Assembly (NCBI GenBank): GCA_025765615.1
Contig: JAIVFJ010000135.1
Coordinates: forward strand, 62,001 to 126,000
Direction of reading: 5' to 3'
DNA: 64,000 nt
Source of the DNA: Zopfochytrium polystomum
Lineage: Eukaryota; Chytridiomycota; Chytridiomycetes; Chytridiales; Chytridiaceae
Shown: positions 43,980-56,697 of the stretch, piece by piece
How the letters are laid out: every line of letters starts with the position of its first letter
Numbering within the stretch: the stretch's first letter is position 1
Program-made: the position numbers and the translations under genes
The notes under the pieces: generated by a model
Told to the model about the DNA's origin: nothing
Seen by the model: the letters and a program-made list of their open reading frames with translations, nothing else
The model's database searches: none

Positions 43980-46900
43980 ATGAGCTCCTCATCGTCGTTC
44001 CAGTCCCTCATACCAACTCCGTCCTCCCCATCCCCTCCACCGCCCCCCTCACGACAGGCATCCCATCCTGTAATTTCACCATCTCCAACCCCCGATTCAC
44101 CGGACCTTCCACTTACTTCTTCGCATCGATCCTCGATGATCCTCTCCCAGCAGTCTGTGCAGCAGCAGATACAGCCTCAGCAGGCATCCCAGCAGTCTCC
44201 CACTGCCGTGCAAGTGGTTGTGAGAGTCAGGCCACTCTCGGTTGGAACTTCAGCTTCATCCTCTGCACCAAGCACTCCATCAGGGTCAGCCCAAGATCTC
44301 GCCCAGACTAACTCAGGCTCGTCGATGCTTCCAGGCCGTGCTCGTGCCCGTGCGAAAGAAGCTGTGGTGGTTGCTCCACCGCAAAGTGGGGCGACAACCC
44401 ACCACCAAGTGGTTGTCGAGGGCCGGAAGCGATTCACCTTTGACTCAGTGTTTCCTGGCACTGTGTCTCAGGAGACGTTGTATGGTACAGTCGCGCCGCT
44501 CGTGGACCGGTTTTTGGAGGGGATGAACGTAACGGTCATGGCGTACGGACAGGTGCGGGTGTGATGGTTTCTTGTGTCTCTGTCTGACGCCTCCCTTAAA
44601 TGTAATTCCAGACGGGAACCGGAAAGACGTACACCATGGGCAGCTCGAAAGAGTATATTGCAGCAGGAGGTGCTAATCCCGAATCGGAAGGTGAGCTTTT
44701 CACTTTTGCTCTAGTTGACGCACTCATACTGGCCTCACTCAGGCATCATTCCTCGCGCTATGTTTGACATTTTCTCGAAACTCAATGACGCTGAAGTCGC
44801 AACCTCATCGTCGTACACTCTCACGTGTACATTTCTGGAAATATACAATGAGGACCTGATTGATCTGTTCGCGCCAAAGGACCTCCCTCTTCAGGACCGT
44901 CCGAGTATCCTCATTCAAGACGCCCCGAATGGCACCATTAAATGGACTGGTTGCCGTGAACTTCCTCTGGACTCTGCCGATGCCGCGCTTCAGCGGTTCC
45001 TTCAAGGCCTCGAAAATCGGCAAACCTCTTCAACCGAAATGAATCTCACATCATCGCGATCTCACGCAATTTTCACGCTCAACCTTCGTCGTCGAGTGCG
45101 TCAATCTCAAGCATTTTCGTCATCATCGCGAGCAACCCCGACAAATTCCGAATGGAAAACCGTGAGCTGCCGCTTCAACTTCGTCGACTTGGCCGGCTCG
45201 GAACGCTTACAGCGGACTGGGACCGTCGGCGCCCGCCAGCGGGAGGGCATATTTATTAATTCGGGGTTGCTGGCCCTTGGTAATGTTATTTCAGCTTTGT
45301 CGCAGGAGTCTGGTCGCCCAATGCACGTGCCGTACCGCGACTCCAAATTAACAAGGCTCCTGCAGGATAGTTTGGGGGGAAATAGGTACTTACTTGATCT
45401 TTGGATCTCTGGCAGTTCGGCACTGATTTTGCCTCCTAACAGCAACACGCTCATGATTGCGTGCGTTTCACCAGCTGAATCAGACTTGGGGGAGACTTTG
45501 AACACTTTGAAATACGCCAACCGCGCAAACCGGGTGAAAAATATTGCGGTTGTCAATCAAGAGCAGAGTGATGCTGAAATTGAAATTCAACGACTTCGTG
45601 CGCTGGTTGCGGATTTGCGTGAAGAAGTTGACTCCCTAAGAACTGGAGGTAAGCACTGAGCATTCGATGCTCCAAGTAATTGTCTGTTCCAGCTGCCTCT
45701 GCCCCCTCAAAAGAAGCCGAGATCCTGCGGCAAGAAAACGTCATGCTTCGCCGCCAAATGGAGGCTCAGCGTGAGGAAACTCTCCGGCTGAGAGCACATC
45801 GCGACTATTTGGCAAACGAAGTGAGATTGCTAACGTACGTGACTAAAGTCTTTCTAACTTGTTCATTTCCTTACAGCTTGCATACCTTCAATCCGAGTCA
45901 TTAATCAACCTGCACTCGAGCGCCGACAAAAGTGACGCACCACTGTTTGATGGATTTTCAGACGTTGAATCTGTTACAAGTGCCGCCACTGGTGCGGACT
46001 CAGTCGCGGAAAGCGAGTCCACCTACAGCATCTACAGTGCCGGCGGCTCCCGTATCCCTGTTCCCTCCAAGAAGTCCAAGCGCGATCGAGTTACCCCAAA
46101 CCCCCCAGCTGCTACTCCAGTGGTTTCCTCGACGCACTACGCCAGTGCGACTGTCGCTGGCAGAGCTAGTCCCACAATGTCCAGGCTCCCAGCTCCGGCG
46201 GGAACCCGTTCCGCTACACCTGCAGCTGGCCTCCTTAATGACGGCTTATCTTCAGCGTCTCCCTCTCAGCCTGCACCATCGTACCCTAGCTCCGCTGACC
46301 TGGAACGACAATTACGGAGGCTGCGGTTCGACCTTCGCGAGATGACTGCTGCTGCGCAGGACTATTTGAAGCAAGTCGAGACTCTTTCAGCGAAGTGCGA
46401 GAAACTGGAGAACGCCTCCGAGTTTCTCGAGGTGCAGCTCGCAGATTTGAAGGTTGCCTTGAAGGAAGCCGAAGACAAAGCCACCTCGAGCCAAGAGAAG
46501 GTCTTGGAGATTGAGGAAAAGCTAAACCGAGCTGAAGTAGCAAACAGCGGTGCGGAGGAATACATTGCGGGCCTGGAGAAGCAGTTGGAACTCCGGAAAA
46601 CTTTAGCCCTTCAGGCAAGTCGAGCCGTTTTTGTTACATGTTTCTCATCCTGTCTTCAACCAGGTTCAGAAATTGGAGCGCGAGCTTGAACAGGCAAAAG
46701 CAGAGGAAGCGGACAGGGTCGCTCTCCTTGCCAGCTTGGAAGCTCGCCTGGCTGCATCGGAGTCGGCAGACTATATTAAGCAGATTCACGACTTGGAGCA
46801 GGAGGTTATCTACTGGAAAAAGGAGGCCGCAACTCAACGTGACCCACCTCCGAAGATGCCGCCTATTCCTCCAAGCATCCAGACGACTCCACCGACCCCC

Positions 46901-47695
46901 GAGCCTCCCGCTCAACGTGTACAGCTTGCAGAAGCGCAACGTCGGATTGCTGAGCTGGAGTCGGCGCGATCCTCCCTGGAAAGAAAGTTCGCCGAACTGG
47001 AAGCAGAAAAGGATAATACCCTCACCAGACGAGTCGCGAAGTTCATGATGCAGCCTCCCGCCTCCGCCACAGATGCACCCTCAAGCAGTGCCGCTTCTGG
47101 CGCTGGGACTGTTGCTCCTGCGCGTCCACCGCAGACCCTTGAAGAAGCACGGCTTCGTGCCCAGGCCGCTGAGTCCAAGTTGGCGATGATCTTCGCCCAA
47201 GTTGCAGCAGAAGACGAAGGAATACCTGCCTCTTCAGTAACTTCGCCAACTGCTGCTTACAGCGCCGTCGCTGGTTTCATGGGCCGCATGCTAGGATCTC
47301 CAACAGCCAGCGAGATTGGTGACGACGATGGGAAGCGCTTGGAGGCGATGGAGGAGACCAACCGAAAACTGAAAGAGGAGGTTTTGGCTTTGAAGGCGAG
47401 GCTCAAGGTTGTGCAGGAAGAAGCGGTTGCGTCCATTAGAGCCGCCTCTGAAGCTCAGGTGGGTCTGATTTCACAGACGCTTCACCCTGGTCCTCCGTCT
47501 ATTTTGTGAAATCCTTCACTTCTGGTGACCCTGAGATTTCACCTCTTCTGATGGAGCCGTCATCGATTGTGTTTTGCTCCTGGTTTACCGAACAATCTCA
47601 TCCATCCAAGATTTTTTTCTTCTCTATCTTTCCTTATCCTTAAACATCGCTATGAATCTAAAACCAATTCCAATTCCTTTGGGCATTCCTTCCCA

Positions 47696-47727
<32 letters not shown>

Positions 47728-50700
47728 ACTTCCCAACACCAAACAAAAAAAAAGTTGGTTGACGCCAGCTACGATGCACCTCTGAATCAAGCAAGTAAGA
47801 AGCGCCGATCTGGCGACAGTTCGTCGCGCCCTCTCTCTCCGTTTGCAAATGTGAGCTTGATCGTGTAGTTTAAAGGCGTCCACTGAACCACTTCTTCTTA
47901 GGTCGAAGATCTGCGCCGAGAGCTTTCGGAGCGCCGCCGAATGTCTCTTCGCTCGTCCTCTCCTCTTGCTGTTGATCCGGATAACGAATCTGGCCGCCCT
48001 GGATCCCCGGACATCAAGACAATCGCCCCCAACCTGCACATTACCAACCGCCTTCTGTCTGAAACCTCCAAGCGCCTCCGGAGCCTGAGTGAATCCGCAC
48101 CGAACCAAACGCTTCCTCCACGCCTCCCATCTGTTCGCTTAACCCCCGCAACCCCGGAAGTAATTAGCAAAGAAGCCCAAACTGAGTTTGATCTCGACAG
48201 TGCTTTGAATCGACTGGAGTCCGCCCTGAAAGAGGAGCACAGTCGTAACGCTAATTTGACCGAAGAGCTGGAGCAAGTTCGCATCAGCCGAGAGCGCCGG
48301 GAAAGCCAACTTTCCGAGGGTGCTGCAGCAGCTGCACGCAAAGTTTCGGAGCTGGAGAGAGAGCTTTCGGCAACTCGAGAGAGGCTGAAAGTTTTGTTGG
48401 CCGAGATGGCGAATCTTCAGGTTGCTGCCGCAAAATCGCGACTCAGATCAGCGTCTTCATCTTCGAGTGACTCAGGCTGGGGTAGTGGCGGAATGGGCGC
48501 TTCTCAAGGGTCCGTTGTTGACATGGAAGAGCATGAGCGCGTGAAAGAAGAGAACGCCTCCCTGCGCGAGCGACTGGCTGGTCTGTCGGAACTGCGGACA
48601 CGGCTGATAGAGACCGCTGCCCGCCACCACACGGCAGAGGAGATGGCCGAAGCGAAGTCGAAATTGGAGCGGATCACGAACGAGCTTGCACAGCTTCGGT
48701 CTGCGTACAAAGCTGAAGTGGCCGAGCTCAAGGCGCAGCTGGAGGCACTCGAGAGCGAACGCGCAAACCTTGTTCGATCACTGGCAGAGCGCGAGACTGT
48801 TATGCGCAGTGCCGCTGTGCGTGTCTCAGCTCTGGAAATGCGTGAGGTTGAGATACAGCGTGAAAAGGAGGATGCTCTTGCCAAGATTAGCGCACTGGGA
48901 GAGGCCAAAGCAGCAGCTGAGGCGTCGATCAAAGAACTTGCCGCACGTCTGGAGGCGGTCCAGGAGCACCACGAGAAGCTGATGAAGCGATTTGAGGAAG
49001 AGCAAGCAGCTGTTGTTGCTCAGCTTGAGGCAACGCTCGCCGAAACAACTAGTGCCCTCAAGGCAGCTCAGGCCGCTGTTGTGGAGCTCACTTCGCGCGT
49101 TTCTGCGGGAGAGTCCGCCAAACTGGAGACGGAGGCTGCGTTGGAGGCCGCCACTGCCAAAGTGAAACTGCTGGAAAGCGAAGCCGCCAAAGTTAAAGCA
49201 GCCCTTGCTGAATCCGCCAACGTTGCCGCTGCTGCTCACGCGAGCCTTGCGGAACTGCAGTCCGCGCACGCAGACGTGTCAGGTCAGCTGGAGCAAGCGA
49301 CGAAAGCAAGAGATGTGCATGTGTCTCGAGGCGTTGAGCTGGAAACGGCTGTCAACTGTCACAAGAATCGTGTGTCCGAACTTGAGGCTTCTATTGTCGA
49401 GCTTACTGCCAAACTCGCTGCTGCCGAAGAGCAAGCGGCTCTGGACAAGGCCCGGATCGTTGAGCTTGAGGCCACTGCTGCCGCTCTTGTTACGAAGGTG
49501 GACGAAGCCACCGCCGAGGCAACCCAGCTCAAGGCCAAAATGGATGCCCTGGAGACCTCTCTTGTTTCTTCAGTTGCTGAAGTCGCGGCAGCGCGAGCAT
49601 CCCTGGAGGACCTCACAGCCTCGTACGAACTGCTCAAAGACGAAAAGACTGCTTTGTCGGCCGCGCTTGAGGACTCGAAACAAGCTGCCCAGTGTGAGAG
49701 CGAAACTGCAGCAAGGCACGCAATCACGACCGCTGAGCTGGAGGCACGTATCAAAAGCCTTGATGACGCGTTGGCGACCACGCAAGCGGAGTTGGATGCC
49801 AAGGAACGCGAACTACAGCAACTGCTGGCAGCCGATACAGCTCGCGCGGCTACTCTCTTGGAACTGGAAACCAAGCTATCTGCTGCAAATCAGAGGTCGG
49901 AAGAACTGGTCCGAGAAGTCACCGAATCCCAAGCCACAGCCGGTGCAGACAAAGCTGCTCTTCAGTCCAAGGTCGCGGCTCTCGAGGCTGCGATCGGTGA
50001 AGCTGAGGCAAAGATTGAGGCGCTAGAAGTGGCAAAAGAGGCAGTCCAATCAGATCTGAAGCGTGACCTCGAAGCAGCTCAGGAACGTGTTGAATCACTT
50101 GCCTCTGAGCTAGAAGTTATGCGCTCAGCAACAACCACACCAAGGGACTTGCCGCTGGAAGACGGAGGTTCGCTAAACTGTCACTTTCTGCACTTATCTA
50201 ATGTTTCTCGTGTAGTCTCTGAAGGCCTATCCAATCGGTCGGTCGACCCGAGCCTCGATGTCGACGCCATCCAAAATCACCTCGAAGAGCTCAACGCCCA
50301 AGCCGCCGAGGCTGCTGCCATCGCTCAGAAAGTCGCTGAAATGGAGCAGATCCACATTCAGGAACGAGAACGGCTGGAGAACCGCATCCTGGAGTTGGAG
50401 GAGGCTCTTCGTGTCGCGAAGGATATGACGCGGGCAGCTTCCCCGAAAACTATTGGACGGGCGGATCCTACCGAGCTCAACGCTCGAGTCACTGGCCTCC
50501 AATACCGGGTAAAGGAACTTGAGTCGCAGTTGGCTGCTGCCTCGCAACCGCAAGTCGCTCGATCCATGTCTCGGTCCAGCGACAGCGGTGATGAGTCTGT
50601 CCGGTGAGTGGCGGTTGAATTTCCAAGCACTTGTGATGTTCTGTTGCCCTCCTTGTCTTACACACACAAGTTCTCTCTGGATGAAGCTCGCCAAATCCGA

Positions 50701-53700
50701 GGACCTTCGAAACAAACAAACGGAGGAGGTGAAGCGTCTTGAGGACCGTCTTGCAGAAGTATTCCAGCAGCTTGCAACATCTCGAGAGGCTCTGAACCGC
50801 ATGCAGGAACTGGAGCTGAAGGTTATGCACGCCGAAGGGAATAATCGTACTCTCACCTTGGACCACAGCAAAGCCGTGCAAGAGGCCGAATCATTCCGCG
50901 CTCAAATGCTTGTTGCGCAGGCTGGTAGGCGAAAGATGGAACTTGAGCTACAGAAGCAGTCCGAGGCTGCTGCCGCTGAGAAGAAAACCATTTCAGCTAC
51001 TCTGGATGATGTTCGATCCCGTCTGGCGGCGGTTGAGAAGCAGCTTGCAGATGCCAAAGCTGCACACGTCGAAGCCGAGAAGAAGGCCGCTGAGGCTGTT
51101 ATCGAGGCCGTTGGCGTTGAGCGTGCCCTTAAGAACGTTGAAATCGATAAGCTCAAGCAAGAGATTACCACACTCTCACAGCAAGCTACTGAATTGACTG
51201 CAGTCCTTGAGGCCCAGGAAGTGTCTTTTGCGCAAAAAGAGCAGTCTCTACTTGCAGAAGTTGCCCAAGCGAAGGCAAGTAGTGAGGCCGAGATTTCCGC
51301 GGTCGTGGCCAGAATGGATGCGGAGGTCTTGGATCTAAAACAGCAGGTCACTGTCTTGACGAAGCAATCGAGCGAGGTGTCAGCAAGTCTCTCTGCCAAA
51401 TCGAAAGAGGCTGAAACCCTCGCCCAGCAGCTCTCCACCAAGACTGCAGAGACTGAAGCCTTGTCCCAACAGCTTCACGCAGAAATTGACCGCCTTAAGA
51501 GCTACGGTGACGAGCACAGTCAGAAGCACATCGCGCTGACAGAGGAGTTGTCGAACCACAAAGCTGTTTTGGAAAAGTCCCAAAAAGATCACGCTACTGC
51601 TGTGGAAGGACATACCAGGGCAATCGAAGCTCACAAAGAAACGATTTCGAGCTTGGAGGCCGATTTGCGTGCTGCGCGCACCGAGGTGGAAAAGTACAAG
51701 TCCAAGATCTTCGCAGATGCCTCGTCCTCCACAGATGATGCATGGGACAAACTCGAAGCGCGCATCGTTGAACTTGAGGGCCTTTTGGCTGCAGCTGCTG
51801 CGGAATCGACGGCCGCTCAAGACCGCTTCAGACAGTCTCTGGAGACTGTTTCCAGCTTGGAAGCCCAACTGGCTGCTGCGCAAGCCCAGGCTCTGACTTT
51901 GGCCGATGAGCGAAAGGCAGCGGCGGAAAGTGCCGAGGCGACTGCAGCTCGCGTAGCAGTTGCGGAAGCTCGAGTGGCAGAACTCCTATCTGAGGTGGCA
52001 GTGTGCCAAGCCAGAGAAGCCGAGGCAACAAAGGCACTAGAAATCGCCACACAGCAGGCGAACGAGCTGCGCAGCCTTACGGCTGCGAAGGAGACAGAGG
52101 GCGCCGCGGCTGCGGAGTCTCTGCTTCAGGCTACGAAGGAACGCGACACACTCAGGGAGGAGCTCGCAGAGCGAGTAGCGTCTCTCAATGCCGTCGAGGC
52201 ATCCCTCAAGCAAATCACAAGCGAGCGAGACGATCTTGCACGTGCCCACGATGCCAAGGGCGAGGAGCACGCCGCAGCCAGTCAGTCGTTCCTCGCGGCC
52301 TGTCAGGAGCGGGACTCTTTACGCTGGGAGCTGACTCTGCTTACCCGCGAACGTGACTCCGCTGTGGTTGCGCGCGAAGCGATTGAGGCAAGATTGGCCG
52401 AGAGTGAAGAACGCGTCTTGGCTCTTCAAGCAGAACTCACGGCAGCCTCCGCCGCCGCAACAACGAAAGAGTCAGAACTGGCGCAGTTAACGAGCACGAT
52501 TGCTGTCGTTGTGAAAGAAAGGGACACTCTCCACAAGCAGCTTGAAGAGCAAGTGTCAGCCATGGCAGCAGCTGAACGGCGAGGTGAAGAGTCTAGGGCG
52601 CTTGCTGCGTCGCTGGAGGCCCTACTCTCTCAAGCAACCCAGAGGGCAGAATCATCTGCGGTATCAGCCTCTGCAGCGAAGGCGGAAGTGGAACAACTGA
52701 GCCAACAACTCGCTACGACCCGAGCGGCAGTCGCTGAACTGGAAGCGAAAGCAGTACACGACCTGGCTTCTGTCCCTCGTTCGGCCGATTCACAGGGGAA
52801 CGGAACGGATGGTGAAGTATCGGCACTTTCCGGCAAGTACCAGGAGGCAATGGCGACTATTGCCGTTCTCGAGTCCCGCATTGCAGAGTCGGCGGAAGCT
52901 TCCAAGAACTCAGTTTCTCTCGAGAAGGTGCAAGCTCTCCGGTCTGAGCTGCGGTCGGTCACATCGGACCGTGATGCCGCTCGGGCACAACTAGCGAAGC
53001 TTGAGAAGCGCCAGTCTTTTGCAGCGTCAGATAGGGCAGTCTCTGAAGGCAAGGAGGAAGAAGAGCCAAGCTACAAAGCTCCTCGCTCGCCAGCCTCTGG
53101 CGGCCGCAGTTCCATCGATGTCCTTCGCCAAAATTACGAGCTTCAACAACTGAAGAAGGAGCTGGCATCCCGGGAGCGCGAGGTGGAACGTCTTACGGCC
53201 TCGGCAAATACGCTCCGAGAGTCAATGCGCGAATCGATGACGGCAATCGAAGAGGAGTCAGACGTGGCCAGTTCGACGGCGGTGTACAGCTCACCAACGT
53301 ACCCTGCTGGGAAGCGTCGCTCAATCATGGGGGTCAACATGGAACGATCACACACAACGGCTATTTCTGGAAGCAGCACCGCATCGTCCAGCACGTTCCA
53401 ACCGCGGAAATTTGTCATGGTGTCTACTCGTGGCGAGGCTGTTTCTGGAACCTTGGTCGCGCCTATTGTCCCCATCTCGGAGGAGCACCCCGATGGAATC
53501 CCTGTCGGTGTTGCTGTACCGCTTTTGTCTGATAGCGGACGCTCGCCAACAACAACTGCTGTGGCCCGTCGTCCTTCGTCCGCAGGTTCGGACCAGGCCA
53601 AGATGCAGCCGTTCCTGCGCGTTCTTTCGACCCAGATGAAACGCGTAACAGCGTTGTCTTCACGCGAATATGTTGACCTACTGCGGCGGCAGGTTGCAGA

Positions 53701-53920
53701 CCTGGAGCTCGCAGTTTCACGTGGCAGGCGGACGGTCTTGGACCTGCAAAACCGAGTGGCGGAACTGGAAGTTGCTAATATGGCGGCACGACGAGAGGTT
53801 CTCGAGGCACAACGTGCGAGTGGAGAGGCCGAAGTACGACTGCGTGAGTTATCGAACAAGAAAAAGGGCTTCTTTCTCGGTGGGAGGATGAGAAAAGAAA
53901 ATGCCATCGCGCAGCATTGA
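43980..53920 (+). CDS. Giant kinesin, kinesin-4-like motor with very long coiled coil
   Basis: Eleven exons: 43980-44552, 44612-44690, 44743-45385, 45443-45648, 45693-45820, 45877-46614, 46664-47458, 47755-47850, 47902-50167, 50216-50603 and 50671-53920. They sum to 9162 nt, 3053 residues. The motor (about 76-467) shows VVVRVRPL, the P-loop AYGQTGTGKTYTMG joined exactly across intron 1, SSRSHAIF (switch I), VDLAGSERLQRTG (switch II), HVPYRDSKLTRLLQDSLGGN and SNTLMIACVSPAESDLGETL, which favours kinesin-4 over CENP-E-type motors. The rest is mostly Ala/Glu/Leu heptads. A Ser/Thr-rich hinge occurs around exon 8-9 (SGDSSSRPLSPFAN), and the tail ends basic (KKKGFFLGGRMRKENAIAQH). Kinesin-4 proteins walk to plus ends and limit microtubule growth on spindles or cilia; either fits a flagellated fungus. 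Exon 8's acceptor (47754) is the least certain junction. Confidence 0.88.
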
Positions 53921-55164
53921 AGGGACTTGACCCTTCTTCTGTATCAAAAATTGGGGCGGGAAGACAGTATCACCTGTATTTTCTCCAACGCCACCCCACT
54001 TACCTGTCTCCTTCGCCCACGGCGACATTTTTAGCAGTGCAGTCTGTTCCATCATCGCTTGTCATTCTTTATTCAGTTGTTTACTTTATTTTCAATTATC
54101 CTTTTCCTCCTTGAGCCATTTGCTTTGCTTTTCCTTCTGACTTTCTTCCATCCTCTTTCGGATTGCCTTACCTCCCTCCATTCTTTTAAGTTGATAGACT
54201 TGATTTCTTTTTTTCGTTTTCTGGCTTGTTTGTTTTTTCTCCTGTTTCCTCCTCCTCTCCGTACTTCCACCCACACCAACTCGCCTCGCTTGCCCTACGC
54301 AGCAAGAGGCTGCAGCTTATGAAGGCTCTTGTCTGCTCTTCATCCATTACCAATTATGCTCCCATCATCTTTGCGACTCAATTTTACCCGCAAGTATCTG
54401 TCTTCAGGGTGTTGCCCAATCTTCCTTCCAGCTGCGTCTTCCTCTACCTTTCGTCTTTCCTTGCTGCATCAGATTTTTGAAGAGAGGTTTGGCCTTATTT
54501 TCTGTTCGCTCCCGCTTGTGTTGCGCCTTTTTGCCTTTTGGGGGTTTCGGGACTCTCCCGCTTGTTTCACGTAATGGGGCGGATCTCATCTTACCTTCCT
54601 CTCGTTTTTTGGGGCATCAACGCCAAAGCCCCGACATCTCCCCGATCTGCCACCCGACCCTTTTTCTTCACCTTTTCCAGCCTGTAATGGATGAACCTCA
54701 TTTTCTTGCGGAGCTCTCTTTACTCCTACTTCTCCAAAGTGCTGAGAGTGAGGCGCGCAAGATGGGCAGAAGGGGGGAACCAGTCGATTTGCAGTGTAAG
54801 CACCAATCATACAAGACGGGACCGAAATTAACTTTACTGCATTTAGCTGTGAAGCCGCGCGAGGATCGGAACCTTTGCTGGAAGGAGGCGAGGAGAACGT
54901 GTAACGCTGAAGTCGAGCAAAGGGCGCCGTCGTGCTCGCTGCCGCTCGCGGTGCGCGGGGTTTGGATTGATTCTTCCTTCCCCTGCACGCGCGGGTGTTT
55001 GGTTTGTGTGCGCGTTGCTGCTGCTGGTTGCTGCTTGGCGGCACGGCGCGGCGGCGTTTGAAAAAATCACGGAGACGGAGAGTCGGACGAAACAGAGCCG
55101 CTCTATTTGTGGCCCGCGATTGGCAGGAACTCTCTACTTCTACGCAAAAAGCAGGAACAACCAA
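53921..55164. other. Convergent intergenic region
   Basis: About 1.2 kb between the kinesin (+) and the CBM18 protein (-) 3' ends. T/C-rich on the plus strand to about 54650, then mixed. No supported gene. Confidence 0.55.
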
Positions 55165-56665
55165 TCACAGGCAAGACGGAGCTGAGCTTGCATCCCACGG
55201 CTGGAGGTCTCCCAGCACCCTGTATGGCGGCGGCGCGTCCTCCCCCAAGCACTCTGCGACGGTGACCATCTTCAGGCCGTGGGACGCAGCCCACCGGATC
55301 ACGGACTGCGCCGCGGCGATCGTCGCGTCGGCGTCGTCCTGCCGGAAAATGTGGCCGCCGCGCGGGTCGACCGCGTCGCACGCGTCATCGGTCGCGCCAC
55401 AAGTCGCGTCCCACAGCACAAAACGCGCGTACCCGTTCTGCCGCGCGAGCTCGACGGTGGCGCGGGTGTAGCTGCCCAAGGGCGGGCGGAAGTAGAGCGG
55501 GGTGCGGTTGAGGATGCGGGCGACGGCGGCGTCGGTGCGGGACATTTCGTCGAGGACGGCTGCGGGGGCGGCGGGGGAGGATGTGAGGTTTTGGTTGGTC
55601 CAGGAGAGGGACGCGATTTGGTGGCCGGCGAGGAAGGCGGCTTGTATGTCGCTGGCACGATCGTAGATGCAGAGCGGCCTCTGGCCGCTGAGGAAGAACG
55701 TCGCGTGACCGCCCGCGTCGGAGACGGCTTTGGACAGGCTGGCGATGGACGTTTGTATGTTGTCGTCGAAGGTTATCGCTACGGTGTTTGGAACGGTACA
55801 GTTGTAGACCACACCGAGTCCGCTCATTTGTGGAGCGCTGTCGCAATCACCGTACTCGGGTTGGCAACCCGAACCGCAACTGTCAGCTGAAACACCACAG
55901 AAACCGTCCTCAGAACAGCAGGTTCCCTTCAAGCGGGTTGGTTCAGAGACTTGCTACGTGAGGTTATTTGACTTACCACAGAACACGTTCCCAAATTGGC
56001 ACCACACTGGCGCGCAACGTAATCTGGTTGTGCACTTGACTGTGTAACATTGGTTGACACATCTGCTACCGAGTTTGGCGCAGGTGTATAAGGGTTCAAA
56101 GATGGCGTCGGTGACGGCAGAGAACTCGTTGGAGTCGGGTTGACAGAAGGTGAGCTGGTCACGGATTGGCACGCCCCGTTGCTGAATTTCTGTTGACAGC
56201 CTATATAATGATATAATGTGTGAAGGTTTTACCCGTTGACATGAGCTTAGTAATGCATCAAAACTTTAATCAGTGGAACGCACCAGGGCCGCAATATTCT
56301 CCCCCTTTACCGCAGTACCCTTCCCGAGAACAGCACAGATCCTGGAAGCATCTCGGTTGGAGGTCGTCAAAGCCGAACAAGGTTCACATTTTCATACCTC
56401 CCCGCATGTTCCAAACCCAGAACCGCATGCGCTCCCTGATGTAGGAGCGGGAGGGGGTGAGGTGTCGCTTCGGGTGTTGTTGGGCTTGGCAAGGCAGGGA
56501 GCGAGGCCGTATCCGTCTTGGCATCCTGCTCCACAAAAGTCTTCTGTGGAGCCGCACCATCCCCACTTTAAATGTTGACCAAATGATTATGCCCAAATGA
56601 GTGGCCTTGAAGAAGCGGAATTTATAACAGCATTTTACCTTTGAACAGCAGCGGCCCTTTTGATC

Positions 56666-56697
<32 letters not shown>

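Noticed and set aside
43980..53920. CENP-E (kinesin-7) as identity of the giant kinesin
   Set aside because: The motor's SNTLMIACVSPAESDLGETL and GLLALGNVISALS segments fit kinesin-4 better; only length resembles CENP-E.
54477..55061. 194-residue plus-strand frame between kinesin and CBM18 gene
   Set aside because: No motif, T/C-rich composition, and no splice or start context better than chance.
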